DNA from: Daphnia pulex
Taxonomy: Eukaryota; Arthropoda; Branchiopoda; Diplostraca; Daphniidae
Assembly: GCF_021134715.1 (NCBI RefSeq)
Contig: NC_060019.1
Coordinates: 7,254,001 to 7,318,000, forward strand
Reading direction: 5' to 3'
Length of the DNA: 64,000 nt
How positions within the stretch are numbered: the first letter of the stretch is position 1; each line of letters opens with the position of its first letter. Both the position numbers and the translations under genes were made by a program. The notes beneath the pieces were generated by a model. It did no database searches. It saw only the letters and a list, made by a program, of their open reading frames with translations, and had not been told where the DNA came from. Shown piece after piece: positions 45,201 through 58,644 of the stretch.

Positions 45201-48200
45201 ACATTTCCACTCCCACGGCAGAAGGGCACGCTACGGGGAAAAAATGTTAAAACATGAGTTAGTCCAGAGATACAAAATACAATTCTCCCTAGAGACACAA
45301 CTTACTTGCTAGTGATGTCAAATGAGGATGAAGTTGAATCTCTTTGACGAGAACCGGGCAAGGTAAAGTAATGGTCAGCTCGATAAATTGCTCGGCTGGA
45401 TAAAAATGGTGCGACCATGACGGGCTGCGTGCTCTGCGATGTGGCGGATTTGGCTGAAGCAGAACATCGGCCGGTTGGGCACTTGGGTGGCTACAACTAA
45501 TAGTCGACAACGGCGCCAAATTAAGAAGACCGTAATCATCGTCATCGTCTAATCGGAGACAACTCCGTCGGAAGACGGCCAGAGGCAACGATGCAGCATC
45601 AACGAAGCTGTTTTGGAGCATTCCAGCGTTGGCAGCAGATGACGAAGTAGCGCCCGGAAATATCGATCCGGCTCCACTACGCGCCTGGCGTGAGTTTAAT
45701 CGCGGGCGATTCGCTCCTTGGCCGTTGGCGACCGTGGTCTGACTCACGTACGATAATACATTACTAACCAAGCGGCTGTGTGAGTTGAAGAGCTGGATTG
45801 GTGTCCGGGATAAGGCCAGACAGACTTCCTGCGATTTAAACAAAAATCCAAAATCAAAATTACCCTGTTAAACAAAATCAAAAATCAAATTTTTTTGTTT
45901 AACCTTAAATCCATCGACTTCGTGGAAAATGCTGACATTTTCTTTCGTTCTTAGAACGTAGAGGACGAAGATGAGCAAAGGTTCAGAGAGATCGCTGCAT
46001 CCTTGACTGGAGAACACCGACGTGGCCACACCTGGTTTGATGTACTCGATGATCCGATAAAACAATAGTCTGACGTTGGAAGTCTTGATGGAGATTTGGT
46101 GAAGAAGTTCCAGGGTGAAATCGGCCACTGTATGCAAATGACTGAATGCGACGTCAAAGTCGCCTAGGGCAGTCGCGCCTAAACTCGAGGCGAACGAGGA
46201 GGCCTGACAATAGTTGGCGGCGTCCAGCAATTCGTCCATCACTGACCGTGTAGAGAGGAGGCTGTCGGCCACGTTCAGCGACGGCCCGTATTCGGCATTC
46301 GTTACCAACCGGATGGCCAGCTGAAGACTGAGTGTCAACAGGACCGAAGGAGTGATGGCTGACGGTCGCCCAGTGTTATTGCCGCTTGAACCCCCGCCCA
46401 GCGGTCCACTAAGTGCTGAAGTGGCGTGCAATCCACTGAAACAGATCCGATCATCTTCAGAGAGTTGGCTGCTGCTGTCGATACACGACAAACCTCCGGA
46501 GCGGCTCAAAAACATTTGACTAAGGCTCACTGTGACGGAAAAAGAAATTAGAATTAACATTTACTCTATCTTTAAAATGTGAGAAAAATCAATCCTTACC
46601 AACAGCTTGAATGACTCGGATGGACAAGGATTCATCTAGCCCTTGAACGCCGAGTTTGAGAAGAGACTCCAAGAAGCAAATTTGGGCATCCAGCGGACCG
46701 ATTCCGCGAAAGATGGGACCATGAGGAGGGACGGCAAGTTCGAGGAACAATTCAAAAAGAGAATTGCGCAATTGACAGCCCAATACACTGCCGACCAACG
46801 CCGTATTGCACCAAACTTTCAGGCACGACAAAACGTCTCCCAAAGTTGACACGATCGAAGGACCAACCAGTTGCTTGTCACCCAGAGAGTAGGGTACCAA
46901 TCCTTGTCCGCTGATGAAATTGTAGAGGATCGCCGTCAAGTATGGACTGCGGATGACCGTTCCGGCACACATTTGATCCGCCAACTCTTCAGAATGTGAA
47001 GATTCACTTTCCATCTGGTGTTGCTGTTGGTCAGGTTCGGTTAAAAGCCAACGGGGACTAGACAACCAAGTGAGGCTCCGCAAAACAGCCGTCCAATCGC
47101 CCACGTCCAAGACGGGAATTTTCGCCAAGACTTCCAATACTCCGCGAATGGCTTCGGGATTCAGCAGAATGGCTGACGAGTCTCCGCTATTTTTCGTGAC
47201 GGAAGAAGAGGCTCCTCCGTCAGAATCCAGCGACGAACCGTAGTTCTCGCTGTTGAGGAGAACCCATAACTTCAGAGAAGCGATTACGTCCGTCTTGATT
47301 CTCAGGTAACTGGCTGAGCTGAACAAGTTATTGAAAGCGGATGAGAGGAGTTTTTGATCTGGCTGAGCCGGTGCAGTAATGGGATCGCCCGGAATTTCTT
47401 CTGGCAGCGGACGCCTCTTGTTGTCGTGAAATGAGGAGGTTAGTCCCTGCAAAACAGCCTCGAAAAAGGCGTCACTAAGGATGTCGGTCTTGTGTTTCCA
47501 CGGACCATCACTGCGCGACTCGTCTCGCAGATCCCAGACTCCCGACGACGTGGCTTCCTCTGCGCTCAGAATTCCAGTGGTGGCACCGTAGCCACTAGCT
47601 GAAAGGCTGCTCTTGCATTCCGCCAGGTTTTTCATCACACTGTAAAAAAAAATGATAAAATTATGCTCCAGAACAATAACCCTTCGTCTAAAAACTACAA
47701 ATCATACCTCGAAATGGATGGCCAGGCTTTCTTCAAAACGGGTGGAACAGACTCCGAATTGGGATTCTCAAAGAGTTCTAATAAATCGTCGACGTGCTGA
47801 TCCACCTTCAACGATTCGGCTGCCAATTTGGCTTGCTCGTAGGCCAGCAGCTCGGGAGGAACAGTCATAGGTGGTAGTTTCTTCGAGACTTGACCCATTT
47901 TCATTTTGGACTTGAAAAAGGACAAGGTTTTACTGCTGCTGCTTTCAGTGCTATTCATGTGGGAGCTTGGGCTACTTCCAGCGCCATTTATTCCGCTGCT
48001 GCCAGCTTCTGGCTCCGAGCCGACCGATCGGAGTATATCATCATATCTGGATCCGGTGGCACCGTGAGTGAACATGGAATTAACGGAGCAACTTTTTGAG
48101 GCTCCGCCGGAATCCCCGCTGGCTATCATATTGGATTTGTTAGAAGATGTGGCTCGTAGATAATCAATCAGTAGGCAATAAATGGCGTGATTGAGCCACA

Positions 48201-51200
48201 ACTGAGTGGGTTGGCCGTTGGCAGAGGCCGCCATACGCAAAAGTGTCGTCAGCTGCTCCTCGTCGGCAATGTGTCCCAAACGCAGACCGTTCTGCGAGGC
48301 GCCAATAAGTCGAGCAAGGACTTTGCAAGTCAATAAAAACGTTTCCTCGTGCGCACCGGAAGCGCCAATCACCAAAAGGAAGGAAATGAGGTTCTTGGCT
48401 ACTCGTGCAGCTCCGCTAGACGAACAGATTGGTTGCCCACACGATGACGGCATAGTTCGACTGCCATTCCCTCCGTCCTTATCGTCGGGACCGTTCGAAT
48501 CCATTTCATCGTCCATCATAGCTGTTCTCCTCATTTGGACTCCGGAATCCATAGCAAATCCTCCTCCTAAAGACAAAGAATCGAAAGGGGGAAAATCGAT
48601 CGTGAGACGTCCGTTCTGTGTTTGCGCTAAATTGTCTTACCCTTTTGCTTGGAGTGGGCCAAGATGAATTTGGCTTTGTTGCTTCCACTAAGGACGCCAC
48701 CGCTGGGCCAGGAAACACCATAATGCGGTTGCTGCATGAGTTTCTTCTGCAATTTGCGCCTGTAGATGCGCGAGGCGGCCGAACCGCCGGCATTTTTGGG
48801 CTCGCCAGCAGTTGCTCCGTCTCGGGACAATAGGGACTCGCCCTGCATAAAATCCCAGCGCTGATCTCGGGTTTTCGTCTCTTTCGTAGTTGCCGAGGCT
48901 GTCCTATCAAGGCAGCAGCAGCAGAACAATAGAAGCCAGTTGACAAAGGGCAAGTCCAAATGAGAGAGGGCGAATGGACTGCTGTTATTCCGATTTTCCA
49001 AGACAGAGAGCTGTTCGTTCAAAACAGCCAGGATTGGGTCGAGCAGGTGAATACCCGAAGAAAGTTGAATCGCCTTGAATCCCATGAACAGAAGCGTCAC
49101 AAAAACCCTAGGAGCGGACAAAGTGAAAACTGTAAACTTTGTTCTGACGTTCAGACTGACAAAAGATAACATACCTGTCCTTAGGGATCAGAGAAGTTGA
49201 GGGATCCGAGGACAATGTCTTGCGCAACATGTCAGCAAGAAAATTTGGCATCCAGCGGTAAGTGTCGTCTGACTGGGAGAGTAGAGCGGCAGTAGAGAGC
49301 TGGGACGCCGGACCCGAAGTGACGTAAAGATGTTGGAACAGCTGCTCGGCTGTTTTGCGTTCGATCTTGATCTGTTTTTTCAGAGCAGATGACGCCAGGA
49401 GAACGTTGACCAAACTCTGGGCGATGTAGTGGAGTTTGTGCGACGACGCCTGACTGATGGCGACAGACTCCTCCTCATTTGCCGATCCGTCTTGTTTCTT
49501 GTCCATTTCAACCAGACATCGACGCAGCCGTCGTAAAGCGCTCCACAGCAAATTTTGCTGGCGTTGTAATTTTAAACACTCCTGAAAAATATCGATAAAG
49601 TTAAATTTTTATAACCTAACACAGCCCAGGAAGAAACATTTTTATACCTCATAAGCCTCAACAATTTTCGCGTCTTCGTTTGCGTCTCCGTTACCAGTTT
49701 GGCCGGCATTGACTTGCGATTGCAAGTAGTGGTCGATGTGATGAGTTGATGATCCCGATGCGTCTTTATGCCAATTGGTCAGCAACGGTCGCAAAAGACT
49801 TCGCAGCCGGTCTCCGGCCAAATTGTAGTGGCACTGACTGTGATCTGACAGCACTTCCAACGTTGCAATGTTCTCCTATTTTTGATAAAATGGATTCAAA
49901 TGATGTCGCAAAAAAAAAAAAATAGAAGACGAAAGCCCACAACACTCACCATAATTTCCTCTCGATCTAGAATGGGGATGCCCTCAGCTTGCATGGCTGG
50001 AACAACCAGATCGTTGGGCAATATGAGCGAGTGACCGTAAAAGGAGCCTATGGAGGTTTTGCAACTAGAGGCACTCAGTCCTTGTCGGCCAGTAATTGTC
50101 AAGCGCAGAAAGCGACAAACAAGCGGAGGTTGCAGGTCGTGCAAGACGATCGGTCGGCGGTTGATGTCACTGCTGACGGCTAAACGAACCAAATCAGTGT
50201 CGTTCTGATTCCGCTCCAACCGATTCCAGACGTCGACGGTGATGGAGACCCAATCAGGACACGCCGGGATGTAAACATCAGTCAGCAAAATGGGGGCGCC
50301 GAAGTCGAGGACGACAAATTTCCTGCCACCCGAATGAAGCCGTTCCATTACTATGACCAGGGGAGGATTGATGGCCAACAAGTGTTGCCAACGATGACTA
50401 GTTGCATGCGTCTAGAGAAAATAAACGAAAATAGATGTGAAATTAATAAAGAGGGAACCTACGAGACGAAGATTCAGTTAAAGTTAAACATACATCTTTG
50501 TGAGACACCAGCTTAGATGCTTCCACTAGGCCATTAAGAGCAACCGCCGTGAACTGAGCACTGCCCGTGTCGGATTTTTCGAGTCGGACGCCATCGCTAG
50601 CCGAGACGAGAGTGAAGGGCAGCGGCTCGACGTCCACCAAATCACAAGAACGCTTGAGAGAGAGTACGTCCAGGTAGTTGTAACTTTTGTCTTTGTCACA
50701 AGTGCTGGATGGGTTGACGAGTTGATTGAGGGCAGCAAAACTCGCCGCTATATTACTCCGGACGGGTTTAGAGGACGAGGCTGACGACTGTTGCTGTTGG
50801 TGATCTTCAGTCAAACTGAACATCAGCTCCGTCTCGAATGGACGGCCGTAGAAGCCGTAACGGCTCTGAAGCAACTGCTGGAGTGGCTCCCTTCGCCGGT
50901 GCAACTCGGCAATGATTCTAGTCAAGACGGCCCACACTGGTCCAGCAACTTCAGTTTGGCTGCGAAGGTAGACGCGCGACAAGAGGACCAAAAACCAATG
51001 AACGACGCTGGGAGAAGCGCAGTTCTGCAACGATCCCAATTGCTGAAGGAGACAGTGCATCATCTGCTTGGTGATGACGGCCACTTCCTCTTCCGACAGG
51101 CATATTCCCAACTCGTGAGATGAGGAAAGGAGTTGGACCACTTGTTGAGCCGTAGTCCGGTTGCCGTGGATCACAAATCGGTCCAATAAGCTCTTCAATT

Positions 51201-54200
51201 GGTTGAATATTTCAATAACGTGGCCAGCCACGTCACCAGTCGTCAAACAGGCAACTCCTTGAAGATGAAATGCCAATTAATAAATAAAATTCAATGAAAA
51301 ACATGCCAATCAATATTTTATTTCACCTGGAGGAGCTCCATAATGAGCGGCAGTCTTCCAATTAAGGATGCCAAGAACCATGATGTGCTCTCGGCGCATA
51401 ATAGATCTGAAACCAAATTCCAGAAGCTGGCCGGTGAAATTGGACGACGCTAGTAATGCACATCGATGTGCTCTGCAACAAAAAGAAACGAAGTTTATTT
51501 AATTCGCTGATTTTTTTTTTTTTTTTTTATTTCCGCCTCTACTGATTTTTCGAACCTTTCGTGTGGGATGGACGTTGGCTTCGAACGCTGGACCGAAATG
51601 GCAACCTCTTGAATCCAATCACAGCCTTTAGTTTGAATGGTGCGACGACCGCACGGATTGGTCATCGGTCGAGGGATGTTCAGAAGGCTCAAAGAATTGG
51701 GCTGCATGGTTTAAAAGAAATTATCAGTTAACGGTAACCTAAGTTACGCATTGAGGTGGTAACACTCACGTGAGCCACGGACGGGATGTACTTCAAGTGG
51801 ATTAAAAAATTTCTGGCTGTAGATTGCAGCAATTGATGGCTATTGAGCGTCAACGTGGCAACTTGGCCGGAGGCGTCTAAAAATTGGTTCAGCTTGAAGG
51901 GGCCGCACAGCAAAACGGCGTCGTGAGCATCCAGGTACTCCTGCGTCAGGATCGGATTGGAGGCGGATTCAGTATTGGATGCCGAGGAAGTGAAACGCGG
52001 CGACGGCTGGCCCATGTTGAAATTGATGAGATTATCCACCTCTTCCGTGGGATTGGCGTTAAGCGAACTACGACCCCACTGCAAGCTACGGCTTCGCTGT
52101 TCCAGAAGAGACACCTAAGAATAGAAACAATGGGTTAAAAATGAACAAGTAAATTCATTTAGATCAATTGAATTACTTGAATTTCTGGAGCAACTGAGCA
52201 AGAAGGAGCCAGAACGAAGCGCAGATGGACGTGGGAAACGGAAACGCCGGGCGGTAGACTCATTTCAAAGAAATGCTCGTCCCAGCTGAATTTATCCTGC
52301 TGTAGCTTGAAAAGTCTAGCCATTTGGAGGCCGTCTTCACTCCCAGTATTGTTGGGGGTGGTGGAGCTGCCGGGCTGTAAAAGCCAAGGTTGCGGCTGGC
52401 GACGTTGGCGCTGCGTCACGGCTTGTTCCATCCAGCACGAAGCGGCCGTGATCGTCAGTTGGCATGCTTGCGGTAGCTTCTCGGCCAGAGTCAACTCGTA
52501 CAGCGACTGAAGTGTTTCAGAAGTCAGCGGCTGATGGATCAACAACTTCGTCGGTGAAGGCTCCTTGCCTTTCCTCATTCCCGACTTGCCGGAAGGATGG
52601 AGTCGACTAAATCCAGCCGCTCCCGCATGCGTTATGATTTTGAAAAAAACCAAATCGCCTTTATCGGTGGTTGCGCAAACTCGTTCCACGCTGCTGCAGT
52701 AGGTGGCGTCCAGGAACTTGTGCGGCGAAACGGACTCCATGTCAAGCCAAGTCAGCTGAGGGGTGGAGCCGTTGGGATCCATCAACAGTAGTCTGAGACG
52801 GCCATCTTTCGTCACCACGACAGCTCTCATTGGTCCACGCATTGCGGCTTCTTCTTCTGCGGACCATTCCGAGTCGTCGTTGCGGTCACCGGAGGGCAGC
52901 ATCACGACGCAACGAGGCTCGTCGGCTGCAGCTACTTTGAGTTGGCAGACAGGCCGCTCAACTAATCCAGCTTCGCCGACGTTCAATTTGAAAAGCAGTA
53001 TATGAGAACTGGCTTTCTCTGTTGCAACATTTTCCGTGTTTCTAGACAGCTCCGATTTGTCCGGAGGAGACAGGATGGCAATCAAGTGCCCAGCGTCCCA
53101 CGTCGGGATCAAGAAGACCACATCCAGTTCACCGTCTATCCCGCACTCCTTCAAATTAATCAGAGTCCGCTGGTTCAGAGTGACTTCCGGCTGATCCGAG
53201 ACCTTGGGCGACAAAGCGAAGGGAGGTGGGGGTGGCGCCACTACTGATATTGAACTGGTGTTAGCATGGGTCGTCATAATCTTCTCGCCCATCATCAATT
53301 GGGGCATTACTGTGTTAGTAAATGGCGAGCCCATGTTGTGCATCAGTTTATTCAGAAGACCTGCTTGAAAAACGAATAAAAAAATACGTGATAAGTATAG
53401 AATGACCAATGTCTTTAATTCAGTTTTTTTTTTCATACCTGTGGCTTTGCCTAGTTTCTCATTGGCGTCCATTGTTGATGATATAGTATACATTTCCTCG
53501 TCGTCGTCCCCAAAGGAAAAGAACAAACCAGGATTGGCACTGGATTCCGCATTGGAGCCCGCGGATACGAGCCTGATTACCATAACAAATAAATAACCAG
53601 TAGAATCAGTATTCGCATGTTTAATGGGAGCAGAAGAAGAAGGGAAGGATCTTACCCGCCGCTGTTCGGGTTCAGGACGTGAGTGGCAGGAAGAACTTTC
53701 TTGGTAGTTCCGCCTTTCTTAATGGTCGATCCAGATGAACCGGCGGTTGGCGTGGACGGGCCAGGTTCTGGTTGGTCGTCCTGATAAGCTCTGGTCCACG
53801 TGACGTCGTAAACGACTAGGAAAGGCTCCAATTGATCTCCGAGCTTCGCCCCAACAACCAATGAGCACCGAATTGGCTGATGGCCATTTGAAAACGATCC
53901 TGATACCACGCTTAGAGCAGTAACTCGAACTGGACAAAGTTGACTTGTATGACCAGTATTGATCGATACTTCACGCTGCAAAGATGAAAAATCGAACATT
54001 AAATTTTATATAGGACGATAATAGTATAAACAATACTACCTTCAGAGTGCCACTGATGTTCCAAAGTACTACAAGACCACCTGCCGTGGATGTGGCAAAG
54101 AGATCGGGACAAGTGGTGGTCGAGATGCAAGCGATAGTCTCAGAAGGGACTGAATCCTGTTGAACGGCCGGCTGTGTCGCCATAGAGACATCCACTGGGA

Positions 54201-55610
54201 CGTTGGATGTATAGTCACCTTTGACTAAAGGACATGTAGCTGCGTGGCGTTCGTGCTCAGACCACGGCTCGTCAGATGGCTCCCAGCAAATAAGACATAC
54301 ATTGCAGAGAAAGCAAACGGCCCGATCACTCTCTGGTGTGTTTGGCTGGTGGTAAAAGCCTGCTTCCGCCATCTGAGATGGCAGAGCCCACTTGTAGTTC
54401 ATGTGAGGCCAGCTGGCAAAAGTTTCGCGTCTCGCCGCCTCGCTAGTCATCGGATGCAGAGCAGGGCAAGAACTCAGCTCCCATGCATTGTTGCCAGTGA
54501 AGCTGTTGCTGCTGTTGTTATTGTTGCTGGTACTGCTGGCCGAGTGGTAAAAGGGAGCTATATCTTCCTTGACTACAGCAGAAGAGGATGCGGAGGAGGG
54601 TTGAGGTAGCGGTTGTTGAATAGGTTGCTGCTGGAGCGTAGCTAAGCGGACTACGATTGAAGAAGCAATTGGAAGAGCAGGGATGCTTCTATTGTTCTTC
54701 TTCAACTCGAGCACTGCGTGGGTGCAGACTGCCTTCAAAGTCTTCAACGGCAGCTCCAAATTAACTATGCACCACTTTGAAGAGAAAAAAAAATGGGTTG
54801 GATTAGAGGAAAAGAAACCTATAAAATTATTGTGTTCAAACCACAAATTAACTCACATTGGAAGACATTCTAGACCCTTTGGAAACAGAAAAGAGATACT
54901 GTTTCATATGCTTAGTGAGTAGGGTAATGACTTGAGTCTGCATGTTGCCTAGTTCTGGATCTGTCTGCCCCAGATCCATGGTTTGAAGACATTCTCGTAG
55001 CAGCATTGCCTGCCAAACAAAAGGTGTGATCAACCCATGATTCCATCAACAAAAGAGATATAAGCTTTTACCTCATTATGGGGCAGTTCTACATGGACAA
55101 TATCTTCTTCGCTCATCACAGGAGGCCGAAGTATGGATTCCAGCAAAAGAGCTCGTCCAAAATCTTTACGAACTCCCAGGAAGCCATGGTGGGCAACTAT
55201 CAGTGTTCCCCGTTCAGCAATTGAAAGGCATTTGAGAGGATCTGGGAATAAATAAATAATCTATTAGCCATTTCTTACTGTGAATGGTGATATATTTTAT
55301 TACCTTTGAATGTGGGGAGACCAATTCCATCAATCTCAGTGTCAAGTATTTCATCATCAAAAACAACATTTTCTCCATGCAACCCTGACCCTGTCGAATT
55401 TGATTGAGCAAGGCTCAACTTTGTATCATGCAGGACAGTCCCAGATGCTATATCTAACACAACAACTTTGATTTCTGTTTCTCTTGGTCCATTGGAGGAG
55501 AAGACCAATAATACGTTAAGTGATCTGTGATATACAATTCGCCGTATATACGAACTCACTCGTAAACAGCCCTCTTCGGCGATAGTGAACAATTTCGTGT
55601 CTTCCGACAT
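39251..55610 (-). CDS. BIRC6: BIRC6/BRUCE giant IAP-ubiquitin ligase (about 4,650 aa, 33 exons)
   Basis: Coding exons, 5' to 3' on the minus strand: 55304-55610, 55072-55241, 54857-55009, 54040-54774, 53656-53975, 53439-53572, 52177-53360, 51770-52114, 51556-51701, 51327-51472, 50494-51257, 49950-50411, 49648-49875, 49175-49581, 48641-49107, 47708-48566, 46600-47639, 45904-46529, 45306-45828, 44429-45230, 44064-44356, 43635-43970, 43320-43568, 42344-43243, 42037-42243, 41525-41959, 41247-41457, 41073-41175, 40830-40995, 40541-40764, 39975-40403, 39771-39908, 39251-39694. All phases agree. The ATG at 55610 is the first in frame. N-terminal beta-propeller-like segments precede a BIR domain (about 325-392) with zinc ligands C364, C367, H384 and C391. 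The C-terminal UBC fold has [12 protein letters not shown] and catalytic C4370 in [19 protein letters not shown]6 proteins bind caspases and ubiquitinate pro-apoptotic and autophagy targets. The length is close to the fly and human proteins. Beyond the UBC domain is an unusual Glu/Asp-rich tail. Confidence 0.93.
39420..39530 (-). repeat. Glu/Asp-rich low-complexity tail of BIRC6
   Basis: GAA/GAG/GAT codons encode an almost unbroken acidic stretch (about residues 4560-4589) in the last exon. On the opposite strand it produces a meaningless serine-rich frame. Confidence 0.75.
40410..40498. repeat. Tandem 9-bp repeat in a BIRC6 intron
   Basis: About ten units of attcaagag, several shortened to attcaag, occupy most of the intron between exons 30 and 31, next to the acceptor at 40404. 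Array length may vary. Confidence 0.9.
54240..54450 (-). other. BIR zinc-binding domain within BIRC6 exon 4
   Basis: This segment encodes RRETFASWP through CFLC, then [11 protein letters not shown] and a final C, with spacing C-x2-C-x16-H-x6-C, the canonical BIR zinc site. The Cys/His residues are all present, so the domain looks intact. Confidence 0.9.
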
Positions 55611-55684
55611 GTTCACTATTTGCGTTTTAATGCACACTAGCCCATGTAGTTAGCCACAAAAAGGGTAAATTGATGGATGAAATA

Positions 55685-55837
55685 TTATATAGCTTGTTCT
55701 AAGCCAAGGCCCTTTTCTTCTTCATACGCTAATCGACTGTCCCAAAAGCTGAGTCTCCGTCTGCTAGACTTTCGTCTCCAACTTTCGTCTCGAAAACGTT
55801 GCCAGACTTCGATCAACTCGATTTTCACCACTTGCAT
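55685..55837 (-). CDS. Small open frame upstream of BIRC6 (50 aa)
   Basis: An ATG at 55837 opens MQVVKIELIEVWQRFRDES and a very basic WRRKSSRRR segment, ending in an acidic tail at a TAA (55687-55685). It reads like protein but has no recognised domain, and an in-frame stop lies just upstream. It lies within 75 bp of the BIRC6 start codon, so it could be a BIRC6 upstream ORF, a last exon of a neighbouring gene or chance. Confidence 0.25.
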   Translation of the reverse strand: MQVVKIELIEVWQRFRDESWRRKSSRRRLSFWDSRLAYEEEKGLGLEQAI

Positions 55838-56836
55838 ATAATATTATCGATCTTGTTACACGGCGGAGTGAGCTTGAGATTGTAGACTTCCTCTTGGCTT
55901 CCTTTTGCATCGTAAAACTCCCTGAATAGACCTATTTGCCATTACTGCTACCCCATTCAACGGCTCTATACATTTGGACCGGCTGAAAATGGAATCCGAA
56001 GCAAATCCCCCGCCATTCATTGGAGATTTTCCAACCTTTTTTCCAGAAGTGCCGTTGAGCACCAAAAATGCGGCACACAGCATTTGATGGATGCTTGTTA
56101 TTCTTTCACCGCCGTCAAAAGAAGTTGTTTCACGGCACGTTTTTCGTTCCTGCTGCCATCCTCAATCATCATTTTTTATTTGCTAAACATTTTCATGTCG
56201 GACAAGATGTAGATGTTTCAAAAGAGACCTTATTTGCAATGCGTGGTGTTTGTTCACGACGAATAACCGACCCGAGAACAAAGTCAACACGACGCCTTTG
56301 TTCTCATTTCAGATCAAAGCCACCTCCTCGAGGCCTTTGGAAATTATTCAAGTTCGAGAGTCATGTTCTTCGTCACGCGCTTTTTTTCTTTCGAAAAAGG
56401 CAGTCAACTTAATTATTAGATAGCGGATCGAATGAATTTAGAATGACCAAGATATCCTACGAAAGATTTCTCTATAAGGCTAATTAATGATTCCGTTCAT
56501 CCTTTGAATTATTGATCATAAAAGATTCAACTAAAATTAAATTTAAAACGATTAAAGACTTTTCGTATCGATCAAGCTATCTTGTTCCGTTAGATGCAAA
56601 AGCAATTCGGATGAACAATTATTTACGTCCGTTATGTTGATCAAGGGAGACCAAGTTCACTGGGTCACAACAGGTCATCATCACCATAGATTCTGCAAGG
56701 ACAGGTCACACATAATAAAAGAAAGGTAAAAGAAAAACACCTATAGACCAATTAACATACTTTTTTCAAAGTCATCAGGGAGACAAAAATCGATTCCAGA
56801 ACGACTGGAGCTGTTGATTCATGACGAGGTTTTTGC
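55838..56836. other. BIRC6 upstream region with unassigned frames
   Basis: Open frames at 55856-56083 (minus) and 56068-56412 (plus) are present, but neither has a domain, paired splice sites or coding-like codon use that I can defend. The region probably includes the BIRC6 promoter. Confidence 0.4.
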
Positions 56837-56844
56837 TATAAAAA
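56837..56844 (+). promoter_or_regulatory. TATA box of the 264-residue membrane protein gene
   Basis: TATAAAAA lies upstream of a leader exon. The leader is probably spliced, with donor gtaggaac near 56896 and acceptor attattcag near 56988, before the ATG at 57024. Confidence 0.6.
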
Positions 56845-57023
56845 TGGATCAACTGTTGGAGCTTGAATCAACATTTCTCACTTGTCTCCTACACAGGTAG
56901 GAACTGCTCTCCTGGAAACCATTCCATTCAACTGCAAAATTAATTCATTCATTAATATTTTATTTGTATTTTTCATTGATTATTCAGACTCCGGAAAGAA
57001 AATAAGTTTTAGCTTTTTTCAAA

Positions 57024-57889
57024 ATGACACATTTTTGGATATTGTTCATTCTGCCCGCCATTGCTTTTGCGGCCGATCAGCGGACGACCGTCAACTTCCC
57101 ATCGAATGGTGGATCTTCTCAACAGCAGTCACCGAACGGCGGCCAGTCCATGAATGCCGGAGTCTCCGTCCCCGAATCCTTTTTCCGGAATCCAGCCTCT
57201 ACAATGCCGGAACGCCAATCAATGAATGGAGGAGGACAACAGAACATTGTGGTGGAAGCTTATCCCAACCCGAACATGAATATTGGATACTATCAAAGCC
57301 GGAACCCTGTCGTAGCTGGAGCTTACGGACCCCCTGAACCTGTCCAGCCCGGTGTCGTCTTTCCACAAGGTCCAGCGGAAGTTCCCAACTTTTACTTCAA
57401 CGCCGGATTCAATAAAGGTCAGTATTTCATTTCATTATTTTCATTTCTAAGAATGATTTTGTTTTAAATTTGCCATTATAATTTGAAGGACTTGGATTCC
57501 GGGTTCCGGACGCTCTGACCGGGGCTAATTACTTGGGCATGGGCCAGCACACTCCTCTGGGAGATTTGTGGGCCACCAAAGCGGATTTGCTGCCGGCCAT
57601 CTTCAAGACGGGCTTCTTCATCACTGCAATTGTGGTCATATTAAAGGTGATAGCATTCTTGGTCCACGCCAAACACCATTTCCTTTTGAACGGGCCACTG
57701 GCGGTGAACGCGTCTCCGGTTCCAGTCGTTTCCATCCTGGCCGACCGCAGCTCATCCAGCAAATCCGACGAGAAGACGCGTGAAAAACGCGAGGCGTCCG
57801 CAAGTCCGGTCGTCGATCCCCAAACGGATTTCGATCAAATTTTGGCTCAATTGGAATCGATTCGATCGATTTTCGAACAGTTCAACTGA
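57024..57889 (+). CDS. Secretory-pathway single-pass membrane protein (264 aa, two coding exons)
   Basis: Model: join(57024..57417,57489..57889). The signal peptide is MTHFWILFILPAIAFA. It is followed by a Gly/Asn/Gln/Pro-rich segment (17-130) with repeated SMNGG/SMNAG phrases, then a hydrophobic module: TPLGDLWATKADLLPAIFKT and a TM helix (about 171-189), then a histidine-rich juxtamembrane stretch (HAKHHF) and a charged tail with a KTREKREA run. The PLG-x-L-x9-L-x7-GFF module recurs in the minus-strand gene at 60118-60964. No named family is recognised. AATAAA is at 57998. Confidence 0.75.
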
Positions 57890-57997
57890 GAGAAGCTATC
57901 AAAAGGCTATTTCGGTTGGAGACATTGTCCTCCTTTTCTTATTATTTATACCTCATTGATTTTAATTCGATATGTTTCTAGACTTGAGATTTAATTT

Positions 57998-58003
57998 AAT
58001 AAA
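57998..58003 (+). terminator. Polyadenylation signal of the 57024 gene
   Basis: AATAAA lies 109 bp after the stop codon. Confidence 0.6.
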
Positions 58004-58644
58004 CACATCAGGATTTTAAAAAGAAATCTGTGAAATCAACTTGTAATTTTTTAGTTCATCAACTTGATTTTTATAATATTCTCCATTCGAGCGCTTTTCT
58101 TTGTATTATGCTGGCCATCAGTTGCGGCAAATAGTCGCCATCATCAACTGAATTCATTCGTGATATGTTTGCTGCTGGTGGTCCATCCGGCGGAGCCTCG
58201 TGCTTTTTGTTCTTATTCTCTTGTTGGGCGAGTCCTATACGACAGTGTCGATGGTCACGCCAACGTCGCATTAATAAAACTCAGCGCGTAAGGTCCAGAC
58301 ACCCAGAAAAACTTATCCATTTCCCTTGTTGGGTGTGTGGGTACTGGGTATGTGTGTTTTGTTGATGTTTATCGTTGCCATGGCAGCCTCGTCCCTCCCG
58401 TTTTTGACACAAATGAGAGGGGCTGGACTCATTGGGATATTCCCAGGACACAAAACTAAAAGGGAAAATGTCCTATGCGGACGAGTTGAAAGGTAAAACA
58501 TATCGTTCAAACTGGTAAGCGACATCAAACCATCAGGGTCTTTTAGTCGCATTTCAGGTGAGAAAGCGGACGGAGGTTGAGACAGAAATAGTTGCGCAAT
58601 TTCACGTGTGCTGTCACCGCCGTCGGGAAAATTTTTGAGAAGAA
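58004..58644. other. Intergenic and caveolin leader
   Basis: No coding exon was seen. The caveolin promoter must lie here, but no convincing TATA box was found. Confidence 0.4.

Noticed and set aside
56068-56412. 114-codon plus-strand frame upstream of BIRC6
   Set aside because: It starts at an ATG, but the translation is rich in F, H and R with no domain, splice sites or promoter evidence.
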